A stretch of DNA of 64,000 bases from Candidatus Blautia intestinigallinarum (GTDB taxonomy: Bacteria; Bacillota; Clostridia; Lachnospirales; Lachnospiraceae): the NCBI GenBank assembly GCA_019112635.1, contig DXIX01000028.1, positions 1-64,000 of the forward strand, given 5' to 3'. Under the pieces are notes generated by a model that was given only the letters and a program-made list of their open reading frames with translations, searched no databases and was not told the origin of the DNA. The translations under genes and the position numbers were made by a program. Positions 7,023 to 15,218 of the stretch are shown piece by piece (the first letter of the stretch is position 1; the number at the start of each line of letters is the position of its first letter).

Positions 7023-8306
7023 TTATTTGTCCACGTCTTCCAGCAATTTCTCATAGATGGGGAAGCAGTCAAAGGTGGCAAAATAATCCTTGGGTGTCTC
7101 CGCACGGCGGATCATCTGATAGCTTCCGTCCTCTTTCAGAAGAATCTCCGCAGATCTTAACTTGCCATTGTAATTGTATCCCATGGAAAATCCGTGAGCT
7201 CCCGCATCGTGGATGAACAGAAGATCACCCATATCAATCTTGGGAAGCTTCCGGTCAATGGCGAATTTATCATTGTTCTCGCACAGAGAGCCTACCACAT
7301 CGTATACATGATCGCACGGTTCATTTTCCTTTCCCATCACAGTGATGTGATGGTAAGCGCCGTAGATCGCCGGGCGCATCAGGTTTGCCGCACACGCGTC
7401 ACAGCCGATATACTCTTTGTAAGTGTGTTTCTCATGAACTGCCTTTGTCACCAGCGCGCCATAAGGTCCCATCATGAAACGGCCAAGCTCTGTGCACAGA
7501 GCCACATCGCCCATTCCGGCCGGAACCAGTACTTCCTCATATACCTTACGGACTCCCTCACCAATGGCACGGATATCATTCGGCTCCTGATCCGGACGGT
7601 AAGGAATTCCCACTCCGCCTGACAGATTGATAAACGTAATGTTCGCGCCTGTCTTCTCCTTGAGCTCTACTGCGAGCTCAAACAGAACTTTCGCAAGCAT
7701 TGGATAGTAATCGTTGGTCACCGTGTTGCTGGCCAGAAATGCATGAATTCCAAATTCCTCGGCACCTTTACTTTTCAGAATCTTAAAAGCTTCAATGATC
7801 TGCTCTTTGGTCATGCCATATTTGGCATCTCCAGGATTATCCATGATATCATTGCTGATCTTGAACACGCCGCCCGGATTGTAACGGCAGCTGATTTTCT
7901 TTGGAATGCCGCCAATCGCTTTCTCCAGGAAATCAATGTGAGTAATATCATCCAGGTTAATAATTGCCCCGATCTCCTTCGCGTACTGATATTCTTCTGC
8001 CGGTGTCTCGTTGGAAGAAAACATGATGTCATCTCCCTTGCATCCCACTGCCTTTGCCATCATCAATTCGGTCATGGATGAACAGTCGCATCCACACCCG
8101 TATTCCTGAAGAATCTGAATCAAAAACGGGTTGGGGGTGGCCTTCACTGCAAAGTACTCTTTGTACCCTTTATTCCAGGAAAATGCTTCCTTGAGTGCTT
8201 TTGCGTTCTCACGAATTCCTCTCTCGTCATAGATGTGAAAAGGAGTTGGGTACTCTTTTTCAATTTCCCGCAGTTTTTCCAAAGTAGTAAATGGTGTCTT
8301 GTTCAT
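7023..8306 (-). CDS. lysA: Diaminopimelate decarboxylase
   Basis: This PLP-dependent decarboxylase converts meso-diaminopimelate to L-lysine and CO2, the last step of lysine synthesis. The start at 8306 has AGAGGAG at proper spacing; the frame is open further upstream, but that part overlaps pyk and is not conserved. The 427-residue protein has the fold-III alanine-racemase-like barrel, with PLP lysine K55 in YFAVKATPNP. It also has the HAFLASN and SGGVGIPY segments, the CDACAANLMRP cofactor/substrate loop near residue 310, and FIHDAGAHGFSMGYNYNG near the C-terminus. It lies 26 bases after pyk in the same direction and ahead of a terminator. The length is normal. Carboxynorspermidine decarboxylase is a less likely relative. 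Confidence 0.85.
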   Translation of the reverse strand: MNKTPFTTLEKLREIEKEYPTPFHIYDERGIRENAKALKEAFSWNKGYKEYFAVKATPNPFLIQILQEYGCGCDCSSMTELMMAKAVGCKGDDIMFSSNETPAEEYQYAKEIGAIINLDDITHIDFLEKAIGGIPKKISCRYNPGGVFKISNDIMDNPGDAKYGMTKEQIIEAFKILKSKGAEEFGIHAFLASNTVTNDYYPMLAKVLFELAVELKEKTGANITFINLSGGVGIPYRPDQEPNDIRAIGEGVRKVYEEVLVPAGMGDVALCTELGRFMMGPYGALVTKAVHEKHTYKEYIGCDACAANLMRPAIYGAYHHITVMGKENEPCDHVYDVVGSLCENNDKFAIDRKLPKIDMGDLLFIHDAGAHGFSMGYNYNGKLRSAEILLKEDGSYQMIRRAETPKDYFATFDCFPIYEKLLEDVDK

Positions 8307-8332
8307 TGGTACATTTCTCCTCTTTTGACATA

Positions 8333-9769
8333 TTATTTTGCTTCCACAATGTGAAGCATATTTGTTACAAAACCTTCTCCAGTTCTCACATTGGTCGCTG
8401 GATCTCCGCAGGTAAATACCACCAGATCCCCGGGCTCCACCAGACCATTCTGGCGGATCACACCCATGGACTGGGCGATGATATGCTCTGTGGTCTCTCT
8501 TTGATAGCCCCGCAGCGGACAAACACCCCAATACAGCTGCAGACGATGCTGTACAACCTCATTGGGGGTAACAGCATAAATCGGCACCTCCGGGCGGAAA
8601 CTGGAGATCAGCTTCGCAGTCTCGCCGGACATCGTAGGTGTCACAATACATTTTGCGGAAAGATTATGAGCCGCATTGACAGCTGCGTAACCGACCGTAC
8701 TGGAGACCATCTTTCCGTAGAACATCTTACGGTCATGGATAAATCTCTCATGGTTCAGATAAGGCTCCGTCATCTCTGCAATCTCTTTCATCATCTGAAG
8801 AGCTTCCACCGGATACAGACCGGCAGCCGTCTCTCCTGAGAGCATGATGGCATCTGTTCCGTCATAGATCGCATTTGCCACATCGGCAACTTCCGCACGG
8901 GTCGGGCGCGGGTTGCGCATCATGGAATCCAGCATCTGTGTCGCTGTGATTACCGGCACATAATTCTCATTACATTTCTGAATAATCTGCTTCTGAATAT
9001 GAGGCACCTGACTGGCTGGAATCTCCACACCCATGTCGCCTCTGGCCACCATGATTCCGTCCGCTTCCTGGATAATCTCATCGATATTCTCCACACCTTC
9101 CGCATTCTCAATCTTGGCGATGATGCCGATATCCTCGCCTCCGTTCTCATCCAGAAGATGACGGATCTCGCGGATCACCTCTGCGTTTCTCACAAAGGAC
9201 GCAGCAATATAATCAAAGCCCTGTCCGATTCCGAACAGAATATCTTCTCTGTCCTGTTCTGTGATTCCTGGCAGCTTTACTTTTACGTTGGGCACGTTGA
9301 CTCCCTTATGCTCTCCCAGCTCGCCGCCGTTTTTCACCTGACAGACAATATCGTTTCCGCAGATTTCTTTTACTTCCAGCCCGATCAGACCATCATCGAT
9401 CAGAATCGTACTGCCCGGCTCCACATCCTGATAGAGACCTTCGTAGGTTATGGAAACCTTCTTGTTATTACCCGCAAAATCTCCCAACGAGAGAACGAAC
9501 TCTTCTCCTGCCTCCAGCGTTACCTTCTTTCCATCCTCCAGAAGCCCTGTGCGGATCTCCGGTCCTTTCGTATCCAGCACCGTGGCAATCGGCAGACTCA
9601 GTTCATCCCGTATGGTTTTCAGCCTATTCATCCTACCCTTATGTTCTTCATGGCTGCCATGGGAAAAATTGAACCTGGCAATATTCATGCCATTCTGGAT
9701 CAGTTTCTCAAGAACATTACCTTTGTCTGTTGCAGGTCCCAAAGTACAAATAATCTTCGTTCTCTTCAT
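8333..9769 (-). CDS. pyk: Pyruvate kinase
   Basis: The enzyme catalyses phosphoenolpyruvate + ADP to pyruvate + ATP in glycolysis. The 478 residues cover the A/B/C domains. N-terminal MKRTKIICTLGPAT and NFSHGSHEEH form part of the active site. The phosphate/K+ region is LDTKGPEIRTG. IAKIENAEG and MVARGDMGVEIP carry the catalytic lysine and metal-binding acid, and TATQMLDSMMRNPRPTRAEV is the family signature. The C-terminal domain is complete, but the extra PEP-utiliser-like domain of some Firmicute enzymes is absent. The start has GGAAAG at good distance. It is flanked by the rhomboid-like gene (15-base gap) and lysA (26-base gap), suggesting a read-through unit from the CorA promoter. Confidence 0.96.
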   Translation of the reverse strand: MKRTKIICTLGPATDKGNVLEKLIQNGMNIARFNFSHGSHEEHKGRMNRLKTIRDELSLPIATVLDTKGPEIRTGLLEDGKKVTLEAGEEFVLSLGDFAGNNKKVSITYEGLYQDVEPGSTILIDDGLIGLEVKEICGNDIVCQVKNGGELGEHKGVNVPNVKVKLPGITEQDREDILFGIGQGFDYIAASFVRNAEVIREIRHLLDENGGEDIGIIAKIENAEGVENIDEIIQEADGIMVARGDMGVEIPASQVPHIQKQIIQKCNENYVPVITATQMLDSMMRNPRPTRAEVADVANAIYDGTDAIMLSGETAAGLYPVEALQMMKEIAEMTEPYLNHERFIHDRKMFYGKMVSSTVGYAAVNAAHNLSAKCIVTPTMSGETAKLISSFRPEVPIYAVTPNEVVQHRLQLYWGVCPLRGYQRETTEHIIAQSMGVIRQNGLVEPGDLVVFTCGDPATNVRTGEGFVTNMLHIVEAK

Positions 9770-9784
9770 TTTCTTTCCTCTCTC

Positions 9785-10624
9785 TCATTTCACATGTTCG
9801 TGTGTATATAAGTGGTCCTGGCAATACTCATAATTGCCATTGCACTTAGAACAGAATCTGAACTCCAGATTCTCCCCATCTCTTTCCGTTCTCCCGCAGA
9901 CAGCGCACTTGTGTTTCGTAATGGTTGTCACTTTGGAAGGATTGACTGCCTTCTTAAAATTCTGCCGACGTCTCACTTCTTTTGGACGGTAACGGCCTAT
10001 ATCCCTCGTGGAGAAGAAAAAGATTACAAAATTCAGAAGGGATGCCACAATCGGCACAGCCATCGGCCATAATCCTATTCTCACATAATTGAAGATATCA
10101 TACAAAATCATGGCTGCGTACACAAAAGCCATCCATTTCATCTTGATGGGAATGACAAAATAAAGCAGCACCCGCATATCCGGATAAGACACAGCAAAAG
10201 CAAGAAAGATAGACATACTGACGTAATAAGTCGAGAAAAAATTCCCGATTCCTGTCACATTGCCACCCATGATGAAATAGAGAAAAAAAGCACCCAGTAT
10301 CGTGAAAATCAATCCCGAAAAAATATACAGGGTGTAACGAAAAGTTCCCCAGGTTCTCTCAAGTGTCGTCCCCAGAGAATAGTAAAACAGCAGCATGATA
10401 ATCGTAAAGACGGACAGAGATTCCGGCGGGATTAGAACCCAGGTAATCAGCCTCCAGATCTGCCCTCTCAGAATCCATGCCGGCTCCAGAGTCAGATAAG
10501 ACAGAAAATCGCTCCGCATCAACGCAATCACATATCCCAGGATATAACATCCGATAATGTAATTGGTCAGATGCGGAATGCCAAATCTTCCGAATTTTCG
10601 TTCCAGCTTGTTAAATAACTTCAT
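9785..10624 (-). CDS. Rhomboid-like polytopic membrane protein with C-terminal Cys/His cluster
   Basis: The ATG at 10624 follows AAAAGGAG; a TTG six codons further upstream is less likely. The 279-residue protein has about six hydrophobic segments between residues 20 and 205, arranged as in rhomboid-related families (GQIWRLITWVLIP resembles the rhomboid WR region). The catalytic GxSG serine motif and its histidine partner are not visible, so protease activity is unlikely. After a basic linker (RPKEVRRRQNFKK), the C-terminus holds CAVCGRT, FCSKCNGNYEYC and DHLYTHEH, a probable zinc-ribbon in the cytosol. Function is unknown. It is co-directional with corA and pyk. Confidence 0.7.
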   Translation of the reverse strand: MKLFNKLERKFGRFGIPHLTNYIIGCYILGYVIALMRSDFLSYLTLEPAWILRGQIWRLITWVLIPPESLSVFTIIMLLFYYSLGTTLERTWGTFRYTLYIFSGLIFTILGAFFLYFIMGGNVTGIGNFFSTYYVSMSIFLAFAVSYPDMRVLLYFVIPIKMKWMAFVYAAMILYDIFNYVRIGLWPMAVPIVASLLNFVIFFFSTRDIGRYRPKEVRRRQNFKKAVNPSKVTTITKHKCAVCGRTERDGENLEFRFCSKCNGNYEYCQDHLYTHEHVK

Positions 10625-10679
10625 AAATCTCCTTTTTGACAATACGGCGTTCTTTCCAGCAACGCCAACTGAATGTTAA

Positions 10680-11621
10680 TCAGAAAAACTTCTTTTTAGA
10701 CAAAATGATAGCAGCCACGAGACTGATGACCAGGGAAATCAAAATGATAATCAGAAATCCCCAGTGACTCTCCGCAAACGGCATACCGGACAGCTGAACA
10801 TTCATTCCATAGGCACTGAACACAATCGTAGGAATTGACATCACAATCGTGATAACAGCCAGTGTCTTCATGGCAATGTTCAGGTTGTTGGAGATGACAG
10901 AGGCAAATGTCCCCATCATCCCGTTCAGAATTCCGCTGTATATATTCGCCATCTCGATGGCCTGCTTATTCTCAATGATGACATCTTCCAGAAGATCCGT
11001 GTCATCCGGATACTTTTTGATGGAATCCACCTTCATCAGCTTCTCCAGAACCATCTCATTTGACCTAAGAGAGGTACTGAAGTAGACCAGAGATTTTTCC
11101 AGTTCCAAAAGTTCCATCAGTTCCCGGTTTCTGGTTGACTTGTGAAGTTTCTCCTCAATCTGCTCACTCTTCTTATCTATAATACGCAGATATCGCAGAT
11201 ACATACTTGCATTTCGGTGGAGAATCTGCAGTATAAAGCGGGTCTTCATATACGTATAGAAATTCCGGACACGTCCTTCCATAAAACGTGTCAGCACCGG
11301 TGTGTCTTCCAGGCAGATGGTGATAATCATATTCTCGCCCACCACAATGCCAAGAGGAATGGTTCCATACCAGTCCTTCTCGTTTCGCTCTTCTATCATA
11401 GGCACATCGACAAGGACCAGGGTATAATGGTCTTCCACTTCAATACGGGATCTCTCTTCCTCATCCAGAGGAGCTCTAAGATCATCCACTTCGATCTGAA
11501 ATCTCTCAGAAAGCTCGAAAATCTCAGTTGCGGTGGGATTTGTCAAGGCAACCCAGCATCCATCTTCCGGTTTCTCAATCTCATGAATCGCACCGTCTTC
11601 TGTCTTAAAAATCCGAATCAC
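10680..11621 (-). CDS. corA: CorA-family divalent metal ion transporter
   Basis: This CorA-like protein is expected to be a homopentameric Mg2+/Co2+ channel in the membrane. The start is taken as GTG at 11621, after GGGAGTTGAGG. Longer frames run into a consensus promoter (11668-11696), so they cannot be translated from that transcript. The 313-residue product has a long acidic and helical cytosolic domain (residues 1-245) and two C-terminal membrane helices. The signature AYGMN stands at the end of the first helix, followed by a short outer loop (VQLSGMPFAESHWG) in place of the usual MPEL-type loop. The C-terminus ends in lysines. A nearby cobalt pathway makes cobalt an interesting substrate, but nothing in the sequence proves it. 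Confidence 0.85.
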   Translation of the reverse strand: MIRIFKTEDGAIHEIEKPEDGCWVALTNPTATEIFELSERFQIEVDDLRAPLDEEERSRIEVEDHYTLVLVDVPMIEERNEKDWYGTIPLGIVVGENMIITICLEDTPVLTRFMEGRVRNFYTYMKTRFILQILHRNASMYLRYLRIIDKKSEQIEEKLHKSTRNRELMELLELEKSLVYFSTSLRSNEMVLEKLMKVDSIKKYPDDTDLLEDVIIENKQAIEMANIYSGILNGMMGTFASVISNNLNIAMKTLAVITIVMSIPTIVFSAYGMNVQLSGMPFAESHWGFLIIILISLVISLVAAIILSKKKFF

Positions 11622-11667
11622 AACCTCAACTCCCTTCTTCTGTCTGTTTGAACCGAAATTCATCTCC

Positions 11668-11696
11668 ATTATAGTTTCTGCCCTACTATTTGTCAA
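11668..11696 (-). promoter_or_regulatory. Consensus promoter of corA
   Basis: A perfect TTGACA (11696-11691) and a perfect TATAAT (11673-11668) are spaced by 17 bases. Transcription would start about 40 bases upstream of the GTG at 11621. It probably serves corA, the rhomboid-like gene, pyk and lysA. Confidence 0.75.
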
Positions 11697-11763
11697 TTCT
11701 TAACAGAAGACAGTTTTTTATAATTTACCTGTTCTTTACAGTCTTTGTCCATGCATAGAAAAG

Positions 11764-11797
11764 CCGCTGCACATACATCTATGTACAGCAGCTTCGC
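11764..11797 (-). terminator. Terminator after the lactonase-like gene
   Basis: On the minus strand a GCTGC...GCAGC stem, extended by an inner GTACATA/TATGT pairing, is followed by GGCTTTTCTATG. It lies some 25 bases beyond the stop at 11818. Confidence 0.6.
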
Positions 11798-11817
11798 CTT
11801 TCATACTCGTTGATATT

Positions 11818-12885
11818 CTACTCCTCCGGAGTCTGAATGATGCTGATGCAGTTCGGTGTCTCCACCTTCAGCGGTCTTCCGTGCATCACCAGAATATTTT
11901 TCTCATAATCTACTTTAAACATTGTGATACTGTTGCTGGAATGGTTGGCAACCGCGATATGCTTGCCATCCGGGAACACCGCCAGATCCTTCGGATAATC
12001 GCCGCTGATGGGCAGAGCGAATTTCTTCTCCAGCATTCCGCTCTCCTGATCCACCGCGAACATGGAAACGGTATTCTCGCCTGCTGTGGAACAGAACAGG
12101 TATTTCTCATCCGGCGACATCGCAAAGCCTGAAGCTGCGTCATGGATGGAGTCCTCACCATTGTTTCCCGACAGGGTGCTGATCACCTGGATTTCCTCAA
12201 ACTGGGGATCCCGCTTCGATCCATCGTAAGCGTAGACACGAATCTCATTGCTCAGCTCAAAGAGAATATAAGCAAACCGTCCATCCTTACTGAAACGGAT
12301 ATTTCTCGGCCCGGATTCCCTTTGACACCTCAGAATATCCGCCAGAACCAACTTCCGTCTGCGCGGCTCAACCCGGTATAATTTCACCTGGTCAATGCCA
12401 TTATCCACCGCACAGATATATTTGTTATCTCTGGTCGGCCGGACACAGTTCACATGCGGACGGAAGTTTCTCTCTGCCACACTTCCCAGACCTCTGTGGA
12501 AAACACCGTCCAGAACCTTGCCCAGGTGACCGTCCGGCAGAATCTCAATCATCGTCACCTTGCCGTCATGATAGCCACCCACAAACAGATATTTTCCCGT
12601 GTAATCTGTGGACAGAAAACAACCTCTCATTCCCTCAATGTCCACACTGTTCAGCCGCTCCAGATCACCATTGACGTCCCTGCGGAATACAGCCACACCC
12701 TCATCTTCGATCGAATACAGGTATTTCAGATTACGGGATACCGATATATAAGAAGAGTTGCTGACTTCCACTTCATTGCGCTCCACCAGGAGGCCATTCT
12801 CAACGTCTACATCATACACATTCAATCCCTTGCTGCTTCCATGGACGTAAGTTCCTACATATGCCACATATTTTTTCTCACCCAC
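11818..12885 (-). CDS. Lactonase-family (6-phosphogluconolactonase-like) beta-propeller protein
   Basis: The start is GTG at 12885 with AGGAGG eight bases upstream. The 355-residue cytosolic protein is a seven-bladed beta-propeller of the YbhE/Pgl lactonase family. Repeated blade motifs are visible, such as YVAYVGTYV, KYLYSIEDEG, GKYLFVGGY, KYICAVDNG, RFAYILFEL, KYLFCSTAGENTVS and KHIAVANHSSNSITMF. RPHVNCVRPTRDNKYI carries the conserved histidine region. Family members hydrolyse 6-phosphogluconolactone, but many paralogues have other or unknown substrates. It is a single-gene unit between corA and the hem operon, with its own probable promoter (12923-12951) and terminator. Confidence 0.72.
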   Translation of the reverse strand: MGEKKYVAYVGTYVHGSSKGLNVYDVDVENGLLVERNEVEVSNSSYISVSRNLKYLYSIEDEGVAVFRRDVNGDLERLNSVDIEGMRGCFLSTDYTGKYLFVGGYHDGKVTMIEILPDGHLGKVLDGVFHRGLGSVAERNFRPHVNCVRPTRDNKYICAVDNGIDQVKLYRVEPRRRKLVLADILRCQRESGPRNIRFSKDGRFAYILFELSNEIRVYAYDGSKRDPQFEEIQVISTLSGNNGEDSIHDAASGFAMSPDEKYLFCSTAGENTVSMFAVDQESGMLEKKFALPISGDYPKDLAVFPDGKHIAVANHSSNSITMFKVDYEKNILVMHGRPLKVETPNCISIIQTPEE

Positions 12886-12922
12886 CAGATAACCCTCCTG
12901 CTTTTATTAAATCGATACCGTT

Positions 12923-12951
12923 ATTTTACCATAGATTCTGGACAACTACAA
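12923..12951 (-). promoter_or_regulatory. Possible promoter of the lactonase-like gene
   Basis: TTGTAG (12951-12946) and TAAAAT (12928-12923) are separated by 17 bases, directly after the hemL stop codon. The match to consensus is moderate. Confidence 0.4.
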
Positions 12952-14235
12952 TCATTTTGTCGCTTTGAAATAGTCTTCCATGGCTTTTTGTGTCTCCTGA
13001 ATCTCTGCCTTGCCATGGGCAGCGGAAAGAAACATCGCTTCAAACTGGGAAGGTGCCAGATGAATTCCGCAGCTTAACATATATTTGAAATATTCGGCAA
13101 ACGCCGCTGTGTCGGATGTCTTCGCTGTCTCGTAATTCTCCACCTTGGTTTTGGTGAAAAACAGACTTCCCAAAGAGCCGATCCAGTTCATCTGACAGGG
13201 TACCTGATATTTCTCCAGAATCTTTTCCATGCCTCCGTACAGCTCTTCCCCTGCTTTCTCAAGCTGGGTATAAACCTGGGGCTGTTCATTGAGAATTTTC
13301 AGCTGTGTCAGTCCTGCCGCCATGGCAATGGGATTTCCGCTCAGAGTACCGGCCTGATATACCTTACCAACGGGAGCTACCAGGCTCATAATATCTTTGC
13401 GTCCGCCATAGGCGCCCACAGGCATGCCTGCTCCGATAATCTTGCCATATGTCACCAGATCCGGGCGTACCTTAAAATACTGGGCCGCGCCGCCGAAAGC
13501 CAGACGAAATCCTGTGATTACCTCATCAAAAATGAGCAGCGACTGATACTTGTCGCAGAGGCTGCGCAGTCCTGACAGGAATCCGGGAGCCGGCGGCACC
13601 ACACCCATGTTGGCGCCCACAGGTTCCACGATCACTGCAGCCACTTTTCCTTCATTTTCCTCCATCAGTCTCTCCACACTGGACAGATCGTTGTAGATCG
13701 CCGTCATGGTATCTCTAGTACATCCTTCCGGCACTCCCGCGCTGTCCGGCACTCCGCTGGTCATAACTCCGGAGCCGGCACTCACCAGCATGGCATCACT
13801 GTGGCCATGATAGCATCCCGCGAATTTGATAATCTTATTTCTTCCTGTGTAGCCTCTGGCCACACGGATGGCACTCATCACAGCCTCCGTACCGGAGTTT
13901 ACCATTCTTATCATTTCCACATGAGGAATATTTTCACAGATAAACTCTGCCATCTCCACTTCAATCTCTGTGGCACAGCCGAAGCTCAATCCTTTCTCAC
14001 AGGCCTTCACCACTGCCTCACGGATCTCCGGCCGGTTGTGGCCCAGAATCATAGGACCCCAGGAATCAATATAGTCAATGTATTCTTTTCCGTCCACATC
14101 GTAAATGCGGCAGCCATCTGCCCGGTCGATAAAACGCGGAGCTTCCCCGATCGCGCCGTAGGCTCTCACCGGGCTGTTCACACCTCCCGGAATACACTTC
14201 ACAGCTCTCTCAAATAATTGTTCCGACTTGGTCAT
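12952..14235 (-). CDS. hemL: Glutamate-1-semialdehyde 2,1-aminomutase
   Basis: This PLP enzyme converts glutamate-1-semialdehyde to 5-aminolevulinate, the second step of the C5 tetrapyrrole pathway. The 427 residues show the family features: N-terminal GGVNSPVRAY, NSGTEAVMSAIRVARG, the GCYHGHSDAML phosphate-binding loop, LIFDEVITGFR, and PLP lysine K265 in TYGKIIGAGMPVGAYGG, a gating region that distinguishes GSAM from other class III aminotransferases. It is the last gene of the hem operon, overlapping the hemB stop by one base (TAATG) with its ribosome binding site (GAAGGGAG) inside hemB. Together with hemA it supplies ALA to the corrin pathway. Confidence 0.96.
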   Translation of the reverse strand: MTKSEQLFERAVKCIPGGVNSPVRAYGAIGEAPRFIDRADGCRIYDVDGKEYIDYIDSWGPMILGHNRPEIREAVVKACEKGLSFGCATEIEVEMAEFICENIPHVEMIRMVNSGTEAVMSAIRVARGYTGRNKIIKFAGCYHGHSDAMLVSAGSGVMTSGVPDSAGVPEGCTRDTMTAIYNDLSSVERLMEENEGKVAAVIVEPVGANMGVVPPAPGFLSGLRSLCDKYQSLLIFDEVITGFRLAFGGAAQYFKVRPDLVTYGKIIGAGMPVGAYGGRKDIMSLVAPVGKVYQAGTLSGNPIAMAAGLTQLKILNEQPQVYTQLEKAGEELYGGMEKILEKYQVPCQMNWIGSLGSLFFTKTKVENYETAKTSDTAAFAEYFKYMLSCGIHLAPSQFEAMFLSAAHGKAEIQETQKAMEDYFKATK

Positions 14236-15218
14236 TATCCTATTCTCCCTTCATCCATGAATCTGGCCAGTTCTTTTGCGAAATAAGTCAGATAAATGCC
14301 TGCGCCTGCACGATAAGTTCCCACTGCCATCTCACAGATGATTTTGTCTTCCTCAATCCATCCCATCTTCGCAGCTGCTTTTACCATGGCATACTCCCCG
14401 CTCACGCTGTAAGCCGCGATGGGAACATTGGTTGCCTTGGAAATCTCAGATACCAGATCCAGATAGGACATGGCAGGCTTCACCATCAAGATGTCCGCGC
14501 CTTCCTCCACATCCATCAGGGCCTCTTTCATTCCTTCTCTGCGGTTATGGTAATCCATCTGATAACTCTTACGGTCTCCAAAAGAGGGGGCGGATCCCGC
14601 TGCATCGCGGAAAGGTCCGTAGAAGGCAGAAGCATATTTCACCGCATAGGACATGATCGGAGTTTCTTTATGTCCGTTCTCATCCAAAATCCTGCGGATC
14701 GCCCGGACGCGGCCGTCCATCATATCAGAAGGTGCTACCATATCCGCACCTGCCTGCACATGTGTCAGAGCAGTCTTTGCCAGCAACTCCAAGGTAGCAT
14801 CATTCTCCACCTCATGTCCGCACAGGACACCGCAGTGTCCATGGGAGGTGTACTCGCACATGCAGACATCCGTCACATAGTACAGTTCCGGGACCTGCTT
14901 TTTGGCCTCTCGCAGCGCTCTCTGAACGATTCCGTCCTGTGCGTATGCCTGGCTTCCCACCTCATCCTTGTGATCCGGGATTCCAAAAAGCATCACACTG
15001 CTCACACCAGCGTTAGCGATCTCCTCCAGCGCATAGGGAAGCTGGTCCACACTGTAACGGTACTGTCCCTCCATAGATGGAATTTCCTCTTTGATGTTCT
15101 CCCCATCCTTCACAAAAATAGGATAAATCAGTGAGGATTTGTCCATTCTGGTCTCACGCACCATCTTTCTTAATGTCTCATTTCCTCTCAGTCTCCTGGG
15201 CCTTTTTATCATGTCCAT
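14235..15218 (-). CDS. hemB: Porphobilinogen synthase (delta-aminolevulinate dehydratase)
   Basis: The enzyme condenses two 5-aminolevulinates into porphobilinogen. The 327-residue sequence has the two active-site lysines, in MSYAVKYASAFYGPFRDA and ADILMVKPAMSYLD. The cysteine/histidine metal site VCMCEYTSHGHCGVL marks the zinc-dependent type. The conserved IFVKDGENIKEEI and HVQAGADMVAPSDMMDGR stretches are present. It begins within the last 41 bases of the cobA-hemD gene; the second codon pair offers an alternative ATG at 15212, and either fits the AAGGAAAG upstream. The operon context with hemC, hemA and hemL is clear. Confidence 0.96.
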   Translation of the reverse strand: MDMIKRPRRLRGNETLRKMVRETRMDKSSLIYPIFVKDGENIKEEIPSMEGQYRYSVDQLPYALEEIANAGVSSVMLFGIPDHKDEVGSQAYAQDGIVQRALREAKKQVPELYYVTDVCMCEYTSHGHCGVLCGHEVENDATLELLAKTALTHVQAGADMVAPSDMMDGRVRAIRRILDENGHKETPIMSYAVKYASAFYGPFRDAAGSAPSFGDRKSYQMDYHNRREGMKEALMDVEEGADILMVKPAMSYLDLVSEISKATNVPIAAYSVSGEYAMVKAAAKMGWIEEDKIICEMAVGTYRAGAGIYLTYFAKELARFMDEGRIG

